A DNA stretch of 46,297 bases, taken from Microtetraspora fusca (GTDB lineage Bacteria; Actinomycetota; Actinomycetes; Streptosporangiales; Streptosporangiaceae). The translations under genes were made by a program, and so were the position numbers. Position 1 is the first letter of the stretch; each line of letters opens with the position of its first letter. Shown piece by piece: positions 32,302 to 41,516 of the stretch. The stretch is from contig NZ_BBYK01000083.1 of assembly GCF_001570365.1 (NCBI RefSeq), positions 1 to 46,297 on the forward strand, in the 5' to 3' direction. Below the pieces are notes generated by a model, which did no database searches, had not been told where the DNA came from, and saw nothing but the letters and a program-made list of their open reading frames with translations.

Positions 32302-32990
32302 CGCCCCTCCTCGTCCCGCACCAGGCCGCGAGCGCGCGCGTAGTCCTCAAGCTGCGTCCGCAGTTGTCTCCGCCCGCGATGCAGCCGCGACATCACGGTC
32401 CCGATGGGGGTCCCCATGATGTCGGCGATCTCCTTGTACGGGAAGCCCTCGACGTCGGCGAGGTACACCGCGATGCGGAAATCCTCGGGGAGCGCGGCGA
32501 GGGCGTCCTTCACATCGCTGTCGGGCAGATGCTCCAGCGCCTCGACCTCGGCCGACTTCAGCCCGGTCGAGGTGTGCGACTCGGCCCGGGCGAGCTGCCA
32601 GTCCTCGATCTCCTCGGTCCCGGCCTGCTTGGGCTCCCGCTGCTTCTTCCGATAGCTGTTGATGAACGTGTTCGTCAGAATGCGGTAGAGCCAGGCCTTG
32701 AGGTTGGTGCCCTCCTGGAACTGGTGGAACGAGGCGAACGCCTTGGCGAAGGTCTCCTGAAGAAGGTCCTCGGCGTCTGCGGGATTCCGGGTCATCCGGA
32801 GCGCGGCGGAGTACAACTGGTCGAGATACGGCATGACGTCGCGCTCGAACCGCTCGCTGCGCTGCTCCAGAGTCTCCTCAGCTGTCTTGGAGACCGGACC
32901 CACCCCCTCTAGGACACCGTACCTAGCCGAGAATACCGGCAGCGTAGTGGCGTCTTCCTCCTGGGCTGCGGGCGTGAGCAACGCGTTCAT
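32298..32990 (-). CDS. sigR: ECF sigma factor SigR/SigH (thiol-oxidative stress)
   Basis: 230 residues from ATG 32990; a 201-residue form from GTG 32903 ([12 protein letters not shown]) is likely the basal product. Region 2 ([21 protein letters not shown]...[12 protein letters not shown]) and region 4 ([21 protein letters not shown]) are typical. Controls thioredoxin and mycothiol genes in relatives. In S. coelicolor an N-terminally extended, unstable SigR' comes from the autoregulated promoter; the 29 extra residues here ([12 protein letters not shown]...) behind a SigR-type promoter suggest the same design. Confidence 0.94.
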   Translation of the reverse strand: MNALLTPAAQEEDATTLPVFSARYGVLEGVGPVSKTAEETLEQRSERFERDVMPYLDQLYSAALRMTRNPADAEDLLQETFAKAFASFHQFQEGTNLKAWLYRILTNTFINSYRKKQREPKQAGTEEIEDWQLARAESHTSTGLKSAEVEALEHLPDSDVKDALAALPEDFRIAVYLADVEGFPYKEIADIMGTPIGTVMSRLHRGRRQLRTQLEDYARARGLVRDEEGR

Positions 32991-33000
32991 GCACAACTGC

Positions 33001-33027
33001 AACAGGGCGGGCGTAGAGTCTGTTCCC
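33001..33027 (-). promoter_or_regulatory. SigR-type autoregulatory promoter of sigR
   Basis: On the minus strand GGGAAC (33027-33022), then exactly 18 bases, then GTT (33003-33001). This fits the SigR/SigH consensus GGGAAT-N18-GTT except for the sixth base. The start point would be about 7-10 bases downstream, right at ATG 32990, so the long isoform would be leaderless. Confidence 0.72.
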
Positions 33028-33112
33028 GGTACGTTTTCGCGGTACGAACACCCCTGTTTGGGGAAGGACCTACGTACCGGCTGGTAGCCCGGAAACCGAT
33101 TTCCGCTATCTC

Positions 33113-33892
33113 ATGTCGCTTTCTGAGGTAGCCATAGTCCAGGAGCCGCTCGTGCTGCCCATTCCGGCCAACGAACTCAACGGCTCGGGAGCGCTCGGGC
33201 CGTACTGGACCTTCTATCACGCGGTCGTCGCCGAACAGCTCCGCCGATGGCTGCCCGAGCGCCCCTCCCTGCTGCTCGACCTGTCCGGCGGCCGCGGCCG
33301 CTGGACGGCTCAGGCCGCACGGGCGGGACACCGGGTCATCCAGGTGATGGACTTCCGGCGGCTGTCCGAGCCGTGGCTGCGCGACGCGTCCGGCCGCGTG
33401 CAGAAGGTCCGCGCCGACGATCTCGGCTTCCTCCCCGACGCCTGCGTGGACGCGGTGATCGCGGAGGAGCGCGCCCTCTCGGTCGAGATCATGGCCGAGT
33501 CCGTGATCGGGGATGTCGCCCGCGTGCTGAAGCCGGGCGGTCGGACGCTGGTCTGCGTCGACTCGCTGGTCCTCGGCATGGCGATCCTCGCCGAGCAGAA
33601 CTACTGGGCGCACCTGTGCCAGACCGGCGAGGTCATGCTCGTGCCCTGGCCCGACGGCAGCATCACCCGGTGCTTCACCAGCGTCCAGCTCCGCGAGCTG
33701 ATGACGGCCGCCGGGCTGGAGGTGGAGTGGGTGCGGCCGCGCACCGTGCTGTCGCCGTCCACGGTCGATCACGTGCTCGCCACCGGCGGTCACTCCCTGG
33801 CCCGGCTCGTACGTACCGAGCTGGCGACCCGGCCGGAGGAAGAGGACACGGTCGGCATCCACCTCGTGGCCAGCGCCCGCAAGAAGGGCTGA
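33113..33892 (+). CDS. Class I SAM-dependent methyltransferase-like protein
   Basis: 259 residues. Rossmann methyltransferase fold: LLLDLSGGRGRWTAQAARAG near 54-73 (motif I, a GGRGR variant of GxGxG), VIQVMDF acidic strand, DACVDAVIAEE and VLKPGGRTLV (motif post-I to III). Substrate unknown. Divergent from sigR with about 120 bp between; a hairpin CCCCTGTTTGGGG lies upstream of the start. No strong ribosome site was seen, so the start is less sure. Confidence 0.72.
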   Translation: MSLSEVAIVQEPLVLPIPANELNGSGALGPYWTFYHAVVAEQLRRWLPERPSLLLDLSGGRGRWTAQAARAGHRVIQVMDFRRLSEPWLRDASGRVQKVRADDLGFLPDACVDAVIAEERALSVEIMAESVIGDVARVLKPGGRTLVCVDSLVLGMAILAEQNYWAHLCQTGEVMLVPWPDGSITRCFTSVQLRELMTAAGLEVEWVRPRTVLSPSTVDHVLATGGHSLARLVRTELATRPEEEDTVGIHLVASARKKG

Positions 33893-33908
33893 CCCCCGTC
33901 CGGCGGGC

Positions 33909-33934
33909 CAGGCTGTAGGTCCAGGCTGTAGGTC
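33909..33934. repeat. Two tandem 13-bp units CAGGCTGTAGGTC
   Basis: Perfect duplication in the short gap between the convergent methyltransferase and DksA-like genes, with a partial third (CAGGTTC). Likely slippage; no terminator shape recognised. Confidence 0.6.
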
Positions 33935-33944
33935 CAGGTTCCGT

Positions 33945-34268
33945 TCAGCGGCGGCGCTCGCGCCTCGACTGGCACTGGACGCAGCGGGCCGCCTCCGGGC
34001 GAGCCTCCAGCCTGCCCTCCGGCACGAGGCCGCCGCAGTCCACGCACCTGCCGTACACGCCGTCGTCAAGCCGGCGCAGCGCGTCCAGTACGGCGAGGCG
34101 GTGCTGGAACTCGACGTCGATCACCGCCTGTGCGCGTTCGGCGTCGAGCGGGTCCGTCTCCTGGAGCGCGCCGATGGAGCGGTCGAGTTCGTCGAGCAGG
34201 GAGTGCAGCCGCATGCGGGCGGTCGCGGGATCCACGGTCCGCACCTCCGGGGGCAGGGGTGATTCCAT
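33945..34268 (-). CDS. DksA/TraR-family zinc-finger protein
   Basis: 107 residues. Coiled-coil N-terminal part (about 15-70) and a C4 zinc finger with Cys75, Cys78, Cys96 and Cys99 (CVDCGG...CVQC). Family members act in the RNA polymerase secondary channel. It is shorter than DksA and lacks the acidic DxxDxA tip of DksA, reading [10 protein letters not shown] instead, so polymerase effects are uncertain. Confidence 0.85.
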   Translation of the reverse strand: MESPLPPEVRTVDPATARMRLHSLLDELDRSIGALQETDPLDAERAQAVIDVEFQHRLAVLDALRRLDDGVYGRCVDCGGLVPEGRLEARPEAARCVQCQSRRERRR

Positions 34269-34274
34269 GGGTTT

Positions 34275-34307
34275 TGAGGAAAGGAGCCCCCGGCCTCCCT
34301 TTCCTCA
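34275..34307. terminator. Hairpin between the SRAP and DksA-like genes
   Basis: A perfect 10-bp inverted repeat TGAGGAAAGG/CCTTTCCTCA (34275-34284 with 34298-34307), 7 bp upstream of the DksA-like start on the minus strand. It lacks a T run in the minus direction. It may end the SRAP transcript or act as a leader structure of the next gene. Confidence 0.45.
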
Positions 34308-34344
34308 CCGGATGCCCGCTTGGTGCGGTCTTTACACTCCGCGT

Positions 34345-35100
34345 TCAGAAGAGCACGGCGCGGTCACCGTCATCCTTGAGCGGCTCGAGGAGGTCGGGAC
34401 CGTTGTTGCGGACGTTGTTGACCGCGGTCGAGACGGGATAGGCCTCCAGCCGCCCGGCGAGCGCGGGGACCAACAGCCGGCTCGCGTCGTTCACACGGGG
34501 GTCGAGCCATTCGGCCCACCTCTCCCGCTCGATCATCATCGGCATGCGCTCATGGATGTGGCCGACCCCGTCTTCGGCGTCGGTCGTGATCACGGTGCAG
34601 GTGCACAGCCATTTGAGCGGGTCGTCGTCCGGGCGCGAGGGGTCCTTCCAGAACTCGTACAGCCCCGCCATGGCCATGACGCCGCCGTCCTCCGGATGGA
34701 TAAAGTACGGCTGCTTCGCGGGCTTGGCCCCCTCGGGCGCCTTCATCCACTCGTAGAAGCCGTCCGCGGGGAGCAGGCAGCGGCGCGAGGCGAACGCCCT
34801 GCGGAAGGCCGGCTTCTCCGCGACGGTCTCCACCCTCGCGTTGATCATCCGGGATCCGATCGACGGGTCCTTGGCCCAGCTCGGCACGAGCCCCCAACGG
34901 ACCACCCTGAGCTGGCGCACCGGCCGCTCCGCGCCCTCTTCCCTGCCCTCTTCCTTGGGCACCCGGCTCATCACCGCGTAGACCTGCTTGGTAGGCGCGA
35001 CGTTGTAATCCGGGCCGATCTCCTCGCCCGTGTCGAGTTCGACCTCGAACTCCTGCAGGAGCTCGTGCCGCTTGCGCGTGGACGCGTACCTTCCGCACAT
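34345..35100 (-). CDS. SRAP (HMCES/YedK-type) abasic-site protein
   Basis: 251 residues. Starts MCGRY, with Cys2 as the residue that links covalently to abasic sites in single-stranded DNA. ATG 35100 is chosen because processing needs Cys2. Further family marks: [44 protein letters not shown] and HERMP (catalytic His). Matches Rv3226c by position, divergent from aroA. Confidence 0.93.
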   Translation of the reverse strand: MCGRYASTRKRHELLQEFEVELDTGEEIGPDYNVAPTKQVYAVMSRVPKEEGREEGAERPVRQLRVVRWGLVPSWAKDPSIGSRMINARVETVAEKPAFRRAFASRRCLLPADGFYEWMKAPEGAKPAKQPYFIHPEDGGVMAMAGLYEFWKDPSRPDDDPLKWLCTCTVITTDAEDGVGHIHERMPMMIERERWAEWLDPRVNDASRLLVPALAGRLEAYPVSTAVNNVRNNGPDLLEPLKDDGDRAVLF

Positions 35101-35175
35101 ACCCCCCACCTTGCACCATCCAGGCCGTCGAACGGCACCCCGACGCGGCCCGGACCTGCCGGTAGGCTTTCAGCC

Positions 35176-36492
35176 ATGCCGACCCAGCCCCTGTGGCCTG
35201 CTCCCGTAGCGACCGGGCCGATCCACGCGACCGTCCGCCTGCCCGGCTCGAAGTCCGTGACCAACCGGGTGCTGCTCCTGGCCGCGCTGGCCGAGGCCCC
35301 CGGGTCCGTACGGCTCGCGCTGCGCAGCAGGGACGCCGACCTCATGGTCGCGGCACTGCGCTCACTCGGCGCGGAGATGACCGCGTCGAACGAGAACGTG
35401 TCGAGCGTGGACTGGGCGATCACCCCCGGCCCGATCAGGGGCGGCGCCTCGATCGACGTCGGCCTGGCGGGCACCGTCATGCGGTTCGTGCCGCCGGTCG
35501 CGGCGCTCGCGGACGGCGAGGTCTTCTTCGACGGCGATCCGCACGCCCGCAAGCGGCCGATGGGCCCGATCCTGGGCGCGCTGCGCGCCCTCGGCGCGAG
35601 CGTGAGCGCGGACGCGCTGCCGTTCACCGTACGCGGCCCGATCAGGGGCGGCGAGGTCGTGCTGGACGCCTCGGTCTCCTCGCAGATGGTGTCCGGCCTG
35701 CTGCTGGCCGCGCCGCGCTTCGAGAAGGGCCTCACCGTACGGCACAGCGGGCCCCCGGTCCCCTCGATGCCGCACATCGCGATGACCGTGCACCTGCTCC
35801 GCGAGGCGGGGGTCGAGGTCGACGACTCCGAGCCCGACGTGTGGCGGGTCGAGCCGGGCCCGATCGCGGCACGCGACGTCGTCGTCGAGCCCGACCTGTC
35901 GAACGCCGCGCCGTTCCTGGCGGCCGCGCTCGTCACCGGCGGAGCGGTCACCGTGCCGGACTGGCCCGAGGAGACCACGCAGGGCGGAGACCTGCTCCGC
36001 GAGCTGCTCGCCGAGATGGGCGCGGACGTCGCGCGCACGCCGGAAGGGCTGCGCGTGACCGGCACCGGCCGGGTGCGCGGCATCGAGGCCGACCTGCACG
36101 AGGTCAGCGAGCTGACGCCCACGATCGCCGCGCTCGCCGCGCTGGCCGACGGCCCGTCGCGGATCAGCGGCGTGGCGCACATCCGGGGGCACGAGACCGA
36201 CCGGATCGCCGCGCTCGCCACCGAGATCAACCGGCTCGGCGGCGACGCCCGCGAGACCGACGACGGCCTGGAGATCCGGCCGCGCCCGCTGTCGAGCGGG
36301 GTCTTCCACAGCTACGAGGACCACCGGATGGCCACGGCCGGCGCGGTGATCGGCCTGGCGGTGCCGGGGGTCGAGGTGGAGAACATCGCGACCACGGGCA
36401 AAACCCTGCCGGACTTCGCCCGTATGTGGACCGACATGCTGGCCGGCTCGGGGGACGTTACGGACAGGACGGACGCCATCGGCACGCGGTGA
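35176..36492 (+). CDS. aroA: 5-enolpyruvylshikimate-3-phosphate synthase
   Basis: 438 residues. Sixth step of the shikimate pathway. [18 protein letters not shown] (substrate lysine), [20 protein letters not shown]-like [31 protein letters not shown] near the end. Close packing with rsgA downstream (56 bp) suggests one transcript. Confidence 0.96.
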   Translation: MPTQPLWPAPVATGPIHATVRLPGSKSVTNRVLLLAALAEAPGSVRLALRSRDADLMVAALRSLGAEMTASNENVSSVDWAITPGPIRGGASIDVGLAGTVMRFVPPVAALADGEVFFDGDPHARKRPMGPILGALRALGASVSADALPFTVRGPIRGGEVVLDASVSSQMVSGLLLAAPRFEKGLTVRHSGPPVPSMPHIAMTVHLLREAGVEVDDSEPDVWRVEPGPIAARDVVVEPDLSNAAPFLAAALVTGGAVTVPDWPEETTQGGDLLRELLAEMGADVARTPEGLRVTGTGRVRGIEADLHEVSELTPTIAALAALADGPSRISGVAHIRGHETDRIAALATEINRLGGDARETDDGLEIRPRPLSSGVFHSYEDHRMATAGAVIGLAVPGVEVENIATTGKTLPDFARMWTDMLAGSGDVTDRTDAIGTR

Positions 36493-36547
36493 CCGGGGCG
36501 CGCCGTACCCGCGCGGGGAGCGCGGGCGCACGAGAGGGACGGACACT

Positions 36548-37525
36548 CTGAGAAAGCGGCACTACGACGAGGACGACGTCAGGATCCGGCCGGGCAAGGG
36601 GTCCCGGCCGCGGACCCGGCTGCGCCCTGCGCACGACAAGGCCGTCGAGGGGTTCGTCGTGGCCGTCGACCGCGGGCGCTACACCTGCCTGGTGGGTGAC
36701 GTCACCGTCGTCGCGATGAAGGCGCGCGAGCTGGGCAGGAAGGGCATCGTGGTCGGTGACCGCGTCGCCCTCGTCGGCGACGTGAGCGGCCGTCCGGACA
36801 CGCTCGCCCGGGTGGTCCGGGTGGAGGAGCGTCGCTCGATGCTCCGGCGCAGCGCCGACGACACCGACGACGTCGAGCGTCCCGTCGTGGCCAACGCCGA
36901 CCAGCTCGTCATCGTCACCGCGCTGGCCGATCCCCCGCCGCGCCCCCGCATGATCGACCGGCTGCTGGTCGCGGCGTACGACGCCGACATCGATCCGCTG
37001 CTCTGCCTGACGAAGGTGGACCTCGCGCCCGCCGACGAGTTGGTCGCGCATTACGACCCGCTCGGCGTGCCGTACGTCGTGGTGAGCAAGGGCGGGCCGC
37101 TGGACGAGCTGCGCGACCATCTGAGAGACCGGATCAGCGTGCTCGTGGGCCATTCGGGGGTCGGCAAGTCGACGCTGGTCAACGCGCTCGTCCCGACGGC
37201 CGAGCGGGCGGTCTCGCACGTCAACGTGGTGACCGGTCGCGGCCGGCACACCTCGACCTCGGCCGTGGCGCTGGAGCTGCCCGAGGGCGGCTGGATCATC
37301 GACACGCCCGGGGTACGCAGCTTCGGCCTGGCGCACGTGCATGTGGAGACCGTGCTGGCGTCCTTCCCCGACCTGAACGAGGCGACCGTCGAGTGCCCCA
37401 AGGGCTGCACGCACCTCGGCGACGGGTGCGCCCTCGACCGTTTCGTGGCCGAGGGGCACGCCGACCCCGCCCGCCTGGAGTCCCTGCGCCGGCTGCTCAC
37501 CAGCCGCGAGGGCGGCGACGACTGA
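36548..37525 (+). CDS. rsgA: Ribosome small-subunit GTPase RsgA, probable CTG start
   Basis: 325 residues if started at CTG 36548. Circularly permuted GTPase: TKVDLAP (G4), GHSGVGKSTLVNAL (P-loop, G1), DTPGVRSF (G3), then a zinc knuckle ECPKGCTHLGDGC. Helps 30S maturation. The N terminus RKRHYDEDDVRIRPGKGSRPRTR is strongly conserved in actinobacterial RsgA, yet in frame there is no ATG, GTG or TTG before it back to the aroA stop. CTG 36548, with GAGAGGG upstream, is the only suitable start. The next GTG (36659) would cut off this block. Confidence 0.88.
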   Translation: MRKRHYDEDDVRIRPGKGSRPRTRLRPAHDKAVEGFVVAVDRGRYTCLVGDVTVVAMKARELGRKGIVVGDRVALVGDVSGRPDTLARVVRVEERRSMLRRSADDTDDVERPVVANADQLVIVTALADPPPRPRMIDRLLVAAYDADIDPLLCLTKVDLAPADELVAHYDPLGVPYVVVSKGGPLDELRDHLRDRISVLVGHSGVGKSTLVNALVPTAERAVSHVNVVTGRGRHTSTSAVALELPEGGWIIDTPGVRSFGLAHVHVETVLASFPDLNEATVECPKGCTHLGDGCALDRFVAEGHADPARLESLRRLLTSREGGDD

Positions 37526-37528
37526 CGC

Positions 37529-37550
37529 TCTCCGGCATGAACGCCGGAGA
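37529..37550. terminator. Hairpin after rsgA
   Basis: An 8-bp perfect stem TCTCCGGC/GCCGGAGA with loop ATGAAC, 4 bp after the rsgA stop. No T run. Weak terminator candidate for the convergent pair. Confidence 0.5.
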
Positions 37551-37633
37551 TTCAGCCTGTGCCGCGACCCGCGACATCTCCACACAGGCTTCCACGCCTG
37601 CCCGCCCGTCCGGGCCGGTGTGAAACGTTCCCG

Positions 37634-38101
37634 TTACGCCGGAGAGTCACCCCCGGCCTGAACGCGCACATTGGGGCGCAGGGTCCAGGAGAAGGCCACC
37701 TCGGAGACGACGACGTCGTCGGCGTTCCTGATCTCCACCGCGACGGTGAACTCGGGCCGCTTCCCCTCGTCCAGCAGGGCCACGACCTCCGCGCGGTCGG
37801 CGCGCAGCGTCGCGGTGGCGGTCACCTCTCCCTTGGCCAGCTTGAAATAGCGGATCTCGGCCGAGGCGGTGAGGGGGACGGCCCGGGAGAGCTGGTCGCC
37901 GAAGGCCGACAGCATGGCCGCACCCGAGGCCGACTCCGCCAGCGAGAAGAGCGCGCCCGCGTGCGGCCCGCCGACGTGATTGTGCAGGTCGCCGCGGTCG
38001 GGCAGGCGGGCGATCGCCGTCCCCGTGCCGACCGAGTCGAAGGAGATGCCCAGCAACCGGGCGAAGGGCACGCTGTCGAGGAGGAAAGCACCGATGTCCA
38101 T
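37634..38101 (-). CDS. Hotdog-fold thioesterase-like protein (DUF4442/PaaI type)
   Basis: 155 residues. Single hotdog domain with DLHNHVGGPHAGALFSLAESASG, the helix and turn seen in PaaI-like and DUF4442 proteins. Probably an acyl-CoA thioesterase of unknown substrate. Divergent from hisN across about 80 bp. Confidence 0.8.
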   Translation of the reverse strand: MDIGAFLLDSVPFARLLGISFDSVGTGTAIARLPDRGDLHNHVGGPHAGALFSLAESASGAAMLSAFGDQLSRAVPLTASAEIRYFKLAKGEVTATATLRADRAEVVALLDEGKRPEFTVAVEIRNADDVVVSEVAFSWTLRPNVRVQAGGDSPA

Positions 38102-38183
38102 GACGGAATGTTACTCGGTAGTAAATTCCGGAGCGATGCCCGATCTGATGTGACCGGCGCGGGTCGCGATAGCGTTGATCCCT

Positions 38184-38969
38184 GTGACCGGCTACACCGA
38201 CGATCTGCGTCTCGCGCACGTGATGGCGGACGCCGCCGACGACATCACCATGCGCCGCTTCAAAGCGGTCGACCTCAAGGTCGACACCAAACCCGACCTC
38301 TCACCGGTCAGCGACGCCGACCGCGCGGTCGAGGAGGCCATTCGCGGCACCCTGCGCCGGGCCCGGCCGCGCGACGCCATCGTGGGCGAGGAGTTCGGCA
38401 AGACCGGGTACGGCATGCGCTCGTGGGTGATCGACCCCATCGACGGTACGAAGAACTACGTGCGCGGCGTCCCCGTCTGGGCCACTCTCATCGCGCTGAT
38501 GGAGGAGGGCAAGGTCGTCGTCGGCGTCGTCTCCGCCCCGGCGCTCGGCCGCCGCTGGTGGGCCGTCCGGGGCGGCGGCGCGTGGACCGGCCGCAACCTG
38601 ACCAAGGCCACCCGTTGCCAGGTCTCCGGCGTGGCCCGGCTCGCCGACGCGTCGTTCTCGTACTCCAGCCTGACCGGCTGGGAGGAGCAGGGGCGGCTCG
38701 ACAACGTGCTCGACCTCATGCGCGGTGTCTGGCGCACCCGGGCGTTCGGCGACTTCTGGTCGCACATGATGGTCGCCGAGGGCGCGGTCGACATCTCCGC
38801 AGAGCCCGAGCTGTCGCCCTGGGACATGGCCGCGCTCACCGTCATCGTGGAGGAGGCGGGGGGCACCTGCACCGCCGTGGGCGGCGGCGATCCGCTTGAG
38901 GGCGGCAGCATGGTCTGCACGAACGGCCCGCTGCACGACGAGGTGCTCAAGCGGCTGAACCGCGACTGA
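38184..38969 (+). CDS. hisN: Inositol-monophosphatase-family histidinol-phosphatase
   Basis: 261 residues from GTG 38184. Metal motifs of the family: GEEFG near 71 (Glu), DPIDGTKNY near 86, and PWDMAAL near 213. WVIDPIDGTKNYVRGVPVWATL is characteristic of actinobacterial HisN, which dephosphorylates histidinol phosphate. Other inositol phosphatases share these motifs, and no his genes are adjacent. The transcript may be leaderless. Confidence 0.82.
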   Translation: MTGYTDDLRLAHVMADAADDITMRRFKAVDLKVDTKPDLSPVSDADRAVEEAIRGTLRRARPRDAIVGEEFGKTGYGMRSWVIDPIDGTKNYVRGVPVWATLIALMEEGKVVVGVVSAPALGRRWWAVRGGGAWTGRNLTKATRCQVSGVARLADASFSYSSLTGWEEQGRLDNVLDLMRGVWRTRAFGDFWSHMMVAEGAVDISAEPELSPWDMAALTVIVEEAGGTCTAVGGGDPLEGGSMVCTNGPLHDEVLKRLNRD

Positions 38970-38994
38970 TCCCGCTAAGTCGTCGTTTCGCCGG

Positions 38995-39807
38995 TCACAG
39001 GGCGAGGGTCTGCGACACCGCCGACAGCAGGCTGCCGCGGTAGGCCTCGCCGTACAGGCAGACGTGGACGAGCAGCGGGTGAAGCTGGTGCATCGGCACG
39101 CGCTCGCGCCACCCGTCGGCCGGCGGCGCGGCCTCGCGGTACGCCGCGAGGATCGTGTTCAGATGCGGCGCGCCGAAGAGGGCGAGCATGGCGAGGTCCG
39201 TCTCCCGGTGCCCGCCGTGTGCGGCCGGATCGATGAGGACCGCCCGCTCCGCGCCGGACGCGCCGGACGACGCCGTCCAGAGCACGTTGCCGCTCCAGAG
39301 GTCGCCGTGGATGCGGCTGGGCGGCTCGGCCGGGCCGCACACCTCCGGGATGAGGTCGCACGCCTCCTCGATCAGCTTCACGTCCGCGTCCGTCAGCGCC
39401 CCGCCGTCCCGTGCCAGTCGTACGAACGGGAGGACACGGTGCCGCACGTAGAAGGACGGCCAGTCCGGCTCGGGCGTGTTGTCCATGGATAGCTCGGCGA
39501 TATAGCCGGGCCACGGCGCGCCGAAGCCGGGCGCGCCCGCGCGGTGCAGCGCCGCCAGCTCGCGGCCGAACCGCTCGGCCGCGGCGGCGGTCGCGTGCGC
39601 GGGCTCGATCCACTCCAGGGCCAGGGTTCCGTCGCCGGCCTCGATGACCTCGGGTACGGCGACCGCCCCCGCCTCGGCCAGCCAGCGCAGCCCGGCCGCC
39701 TCGGAGGTGAAGTCCGCGCCGCGCTTGACGAAGACCCGGCGGCCGTCGATCTCACCCTCGTGCAGCGTCCAGGCGTGGCTGGAGCCCAGATCCCTAGTGA
39801 TCCGCAA
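38995..39807 (-). CDS. Fructosamine-kinase-family protein
   Basis: 270 residues from TTG 39807, with GAGG 7 bp upstream. Aminoglycoside-phosphotransferase-like fold: SSHAWTL, RVFVKR (ATP lysine), RIHGDLWSGNVLW (catalytic loop) and IDPAAHGGHRETDLAML (metal). Family enzymes phosphorylate ketosamines for protein deglycation. Overlaps the phosphatase gene upstream by 14 bp, so the two are cotranscribed and a kinase/phosphatase pair in glycation repair is plausible. Confidence 0.87.
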   Translation of the reverse strand: MRITRDLGSSHAWTLHEGEIDGRRVFVKRGADFTSEAAGLRWLAEAGAVAVPEVIEAGDGTLALEWIEPAHATAAAAERFGRELAALHRAGAPGFGAPWPGYIAELSMDNTPEPDWPSFYVRHRVLPFVRLARDGGALTDADVKLIEEACDLIPEVCGPAEPPSRIHGDLWSGNVLWTASSGASGAERAVLIDPAAHGGHRETDLAMLALFGAPHLNTILAAYREAAPPADGWRERVPMHQLHPLLVHVCLYGEAYRGSLLSAVSQTLAL

Positions 39808-40252
39808 GGTGCCTCGCCAGCCCTTCCGAGGCGGCCTCCACCATCCTGAGCACGTCGAGGAAGCCCGAGCGGCCTCCGTAGTACGGATCGGGCACCTCCG
39901 CCCCCGGGGGCGAGGCGGGGTCGAAGGAACGGAACAGCCGCACATCCGCCTCCGGCGGGGCGATCCTGCGCACGGCGCTCAGGTTCTCCGCGTCCATGAC
40001 CAGAACGAGGTCGCGCTCGGCGAACCAGGCGGGGTCGAACCGCCTGGCCCGGTGTGTGGAGCCGTCATACCCGCCCTCGGCCAGCGTCGCCAGCGCCCGC
40101 TCGTCCATGGGCTGGCCGACATGCCAGCCACCGGTGCCCGCGCTGTCGACCTCGATGTCGAGGCCGTGTTCCTCCAGCGTGCGGCGGAGCACGAACTCCG
40201 CCATCGGCGAGCGGCAGATGTTGCCCATGCAGACCAGGCAGATGCGCTTCAT
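39794..40252 (-). CDS. Low-molecular-weight protein-tyrosine phosphatase
   Basis: 152 residues. Active site Cys8-x5-Arg14 in VCMGNICRSP, and the general acid in DPYYGG near 125. ATG 40252 places the motif at the usual distance. Cotranscribed with the fructosamine-kinase-like gene; the same pairing is common in bacteria. Confidence 0.92.
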   Translation of the reverse strand: MKRICLVCMGNICRSPMAEFVLRRTLEEHGLDIEVDSAGTGGWHVGQPMDERALATLAEGGYDGSTHRARRFDPAWFAERDLVLVMDAENLSAVRRIAPPEADVRLFRSFDPASPPGAEVPDPYYGGRSGFLDVLRMVEAASEGLARHLADH

Positions 40253-40312
40253 GTGCTCATGGTCCCAGTTCCTCGCGTCCCCAAGGGAATCGGCACAAGA
40301 GCGACTGTGGCC

Positions 40313-40334
40313 GTTCACTGCCCGTTCACCTTTA
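40313..40334 (+). promoter_or_regulatory. PHO box upstream of pstS
   Basis: Two adjacent 11-bp direct repeats, GTTCACTGCCC and GTTCACCTTTA, fit the Streptomyces PhoP consensus (GTTCACC repeats). TTAAGT about 10 bp downstream could be the -10. Indicates phosphate-starvation control by PhoP. Confidence 0.82.
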
Positions 40335-40404
40335 ACGGGGCATTAAGTCACCTTGACTCTTTACCGTCCTACTCGTTGAAAGAGCAACGTGGGAGGACAT
40401 AACC

Positions 40405-41511
40405 GTGAAGTATGCAGGCCGGCTCGCCGCGGCCGCCATCGCCGGCGTGCTTTCGCTCGCTGCGTGCGGCACCGATAACAACACCGGCGCCGACAGTGGT
40501 GCCACCGCCGCTGGTTCCCCCGCCGCCGCCGGCGGTCTGTCCGGAACCATCAACGCGGCCGGCTCCTCCGCACAGGGCCCCGCGATCGAGGAGTGGAAGA
40601 AGTCCTTCCAGTCCGCAAACCCGGGTGTGAGCCTCAACTACCAGGGCAGTGGCTCCGGCGCGGGCGTCCAGGCGTTCATCCAGGGCACCGTGGCCTTCGC
40701 GGGCTCCGACTCCGCTCTCAAGGACGACAAGGGTGAGCCGGAGCAGGCCGACGCCCGTTGCAAGACCGGCAAGGCGATCAACATTCCGATGGTCACCGGC
40801 CCGGTCGCGGTCGTCTACAACCTTCCGGGTGTCGACGGGCTGCAGCTCTCCCCGAAGACGATCGCCGGCATCTTCAACAGCCAGATCACCAAGTGGGACG
40901 ACCCGGCCATCAAGGCCGAGAACCCGGACGCCAAGCTTCCCTCGACCGCGATCCAGGCGTTCCACCGCTCGGACGAGTCGGGCACCAGCGACAACTTCAC
41001 CAAGTTCCTCAAGGCCACGGCGGACTGGCCGTACGAGCCGGCGAAGGCATGGCCGGCCGAGGCCAAGGGCCAGGGCTCCAAGGGCAGCGACGGTGTCGCC
41101 TCCTCGGTGAAGAGCACCGAGGGCGCGATCAGCTACGTCGACCTCGCGTACGCGGAGAACTCGCAGCTCCAGAAGGCCAAGGTCTCCAACGGCTCCGGTG
41201 AGTTCGTCGAGCTCACCCCGGAGAGCGCGGCCAAGACCGTCGAGTCGGCCGAGATCACCGGCACCGGCAACGACCTGAAGCTGTCGATCGACTACGCCAC
41301 CAAGGCCGCGGGCGCGTACCCGATCGTCCTGGTGACCTACGAGATCACCTGCGAGAAGGGCCTGTCGGCCGAGGACGCCAAGCTGGTCAAGTCCTTCCTG
41401 ACCTACACGTCCAGCGACGAGGGCCAGCAGGCGCTCACCGGCCTCGGCTACGCCCCGCTCCCCGCGAGCCTGCTCACGAAGGTCCGCACCGCCGTCGAGG
41501 CGATCTCCTAA
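40405..41511 (+). CDS. pstS: Phosphate-binding lipoprotein of the Pst transporter
   Basis: 368 residues from GTG 40405 with GGGAGGA 7 bp upstream. Signal peptide with lipobox LAAC, so anchored outside on the membrane. Phosphate contacts: AAGSSAQGP near the N terminus, SGSGAG, SDSALK, HRSDESGTSDNF. First gene of pstSCAB behind a PHO box. Confidence 0.95.
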   Translation: MKYAGRLAAAAIAGVLSLAACGTDNNTGADSGATAAGSPAAAGGLSGTINAAGSSAQGPAIEEWKKSFQSANPGVSLNYQGSGSGAGVQAFIQGTVAFAGSDSALKDDKGEPEQADARCKTGKAINIPMVTGPVAVVYNLPGVDGLQLSPKTIAGIFNSQITKWDDPAIKAENPDAKLPSTAIQAFHRSDESGTSDNFTKFLKATADWPYEPAKAWPAEAKGQGSKGSDGVASSVKSTEGAISYVDLAYAENSQLQKAKVSNGSGEFVELTPESAAKTVESAEITGTGNDLKLSIDYATKAAGAYPIVLVTYEITCEKGLSAEDAKLVKSFLTYTSSDEGQQALTGLGYAPLPASLLTKVRTAVEAIS

Positions 41512-41516
41512 CCCAG

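Noticed and set aside
33028-33112. Hairpin CCCCTGTTTGGGG and GGTACG inverted segments as a riboswitch before the methyltransferase gene
   Set aside because: Only a 4-bp stem and no match to a known riboswitch core; not enough to support a call.
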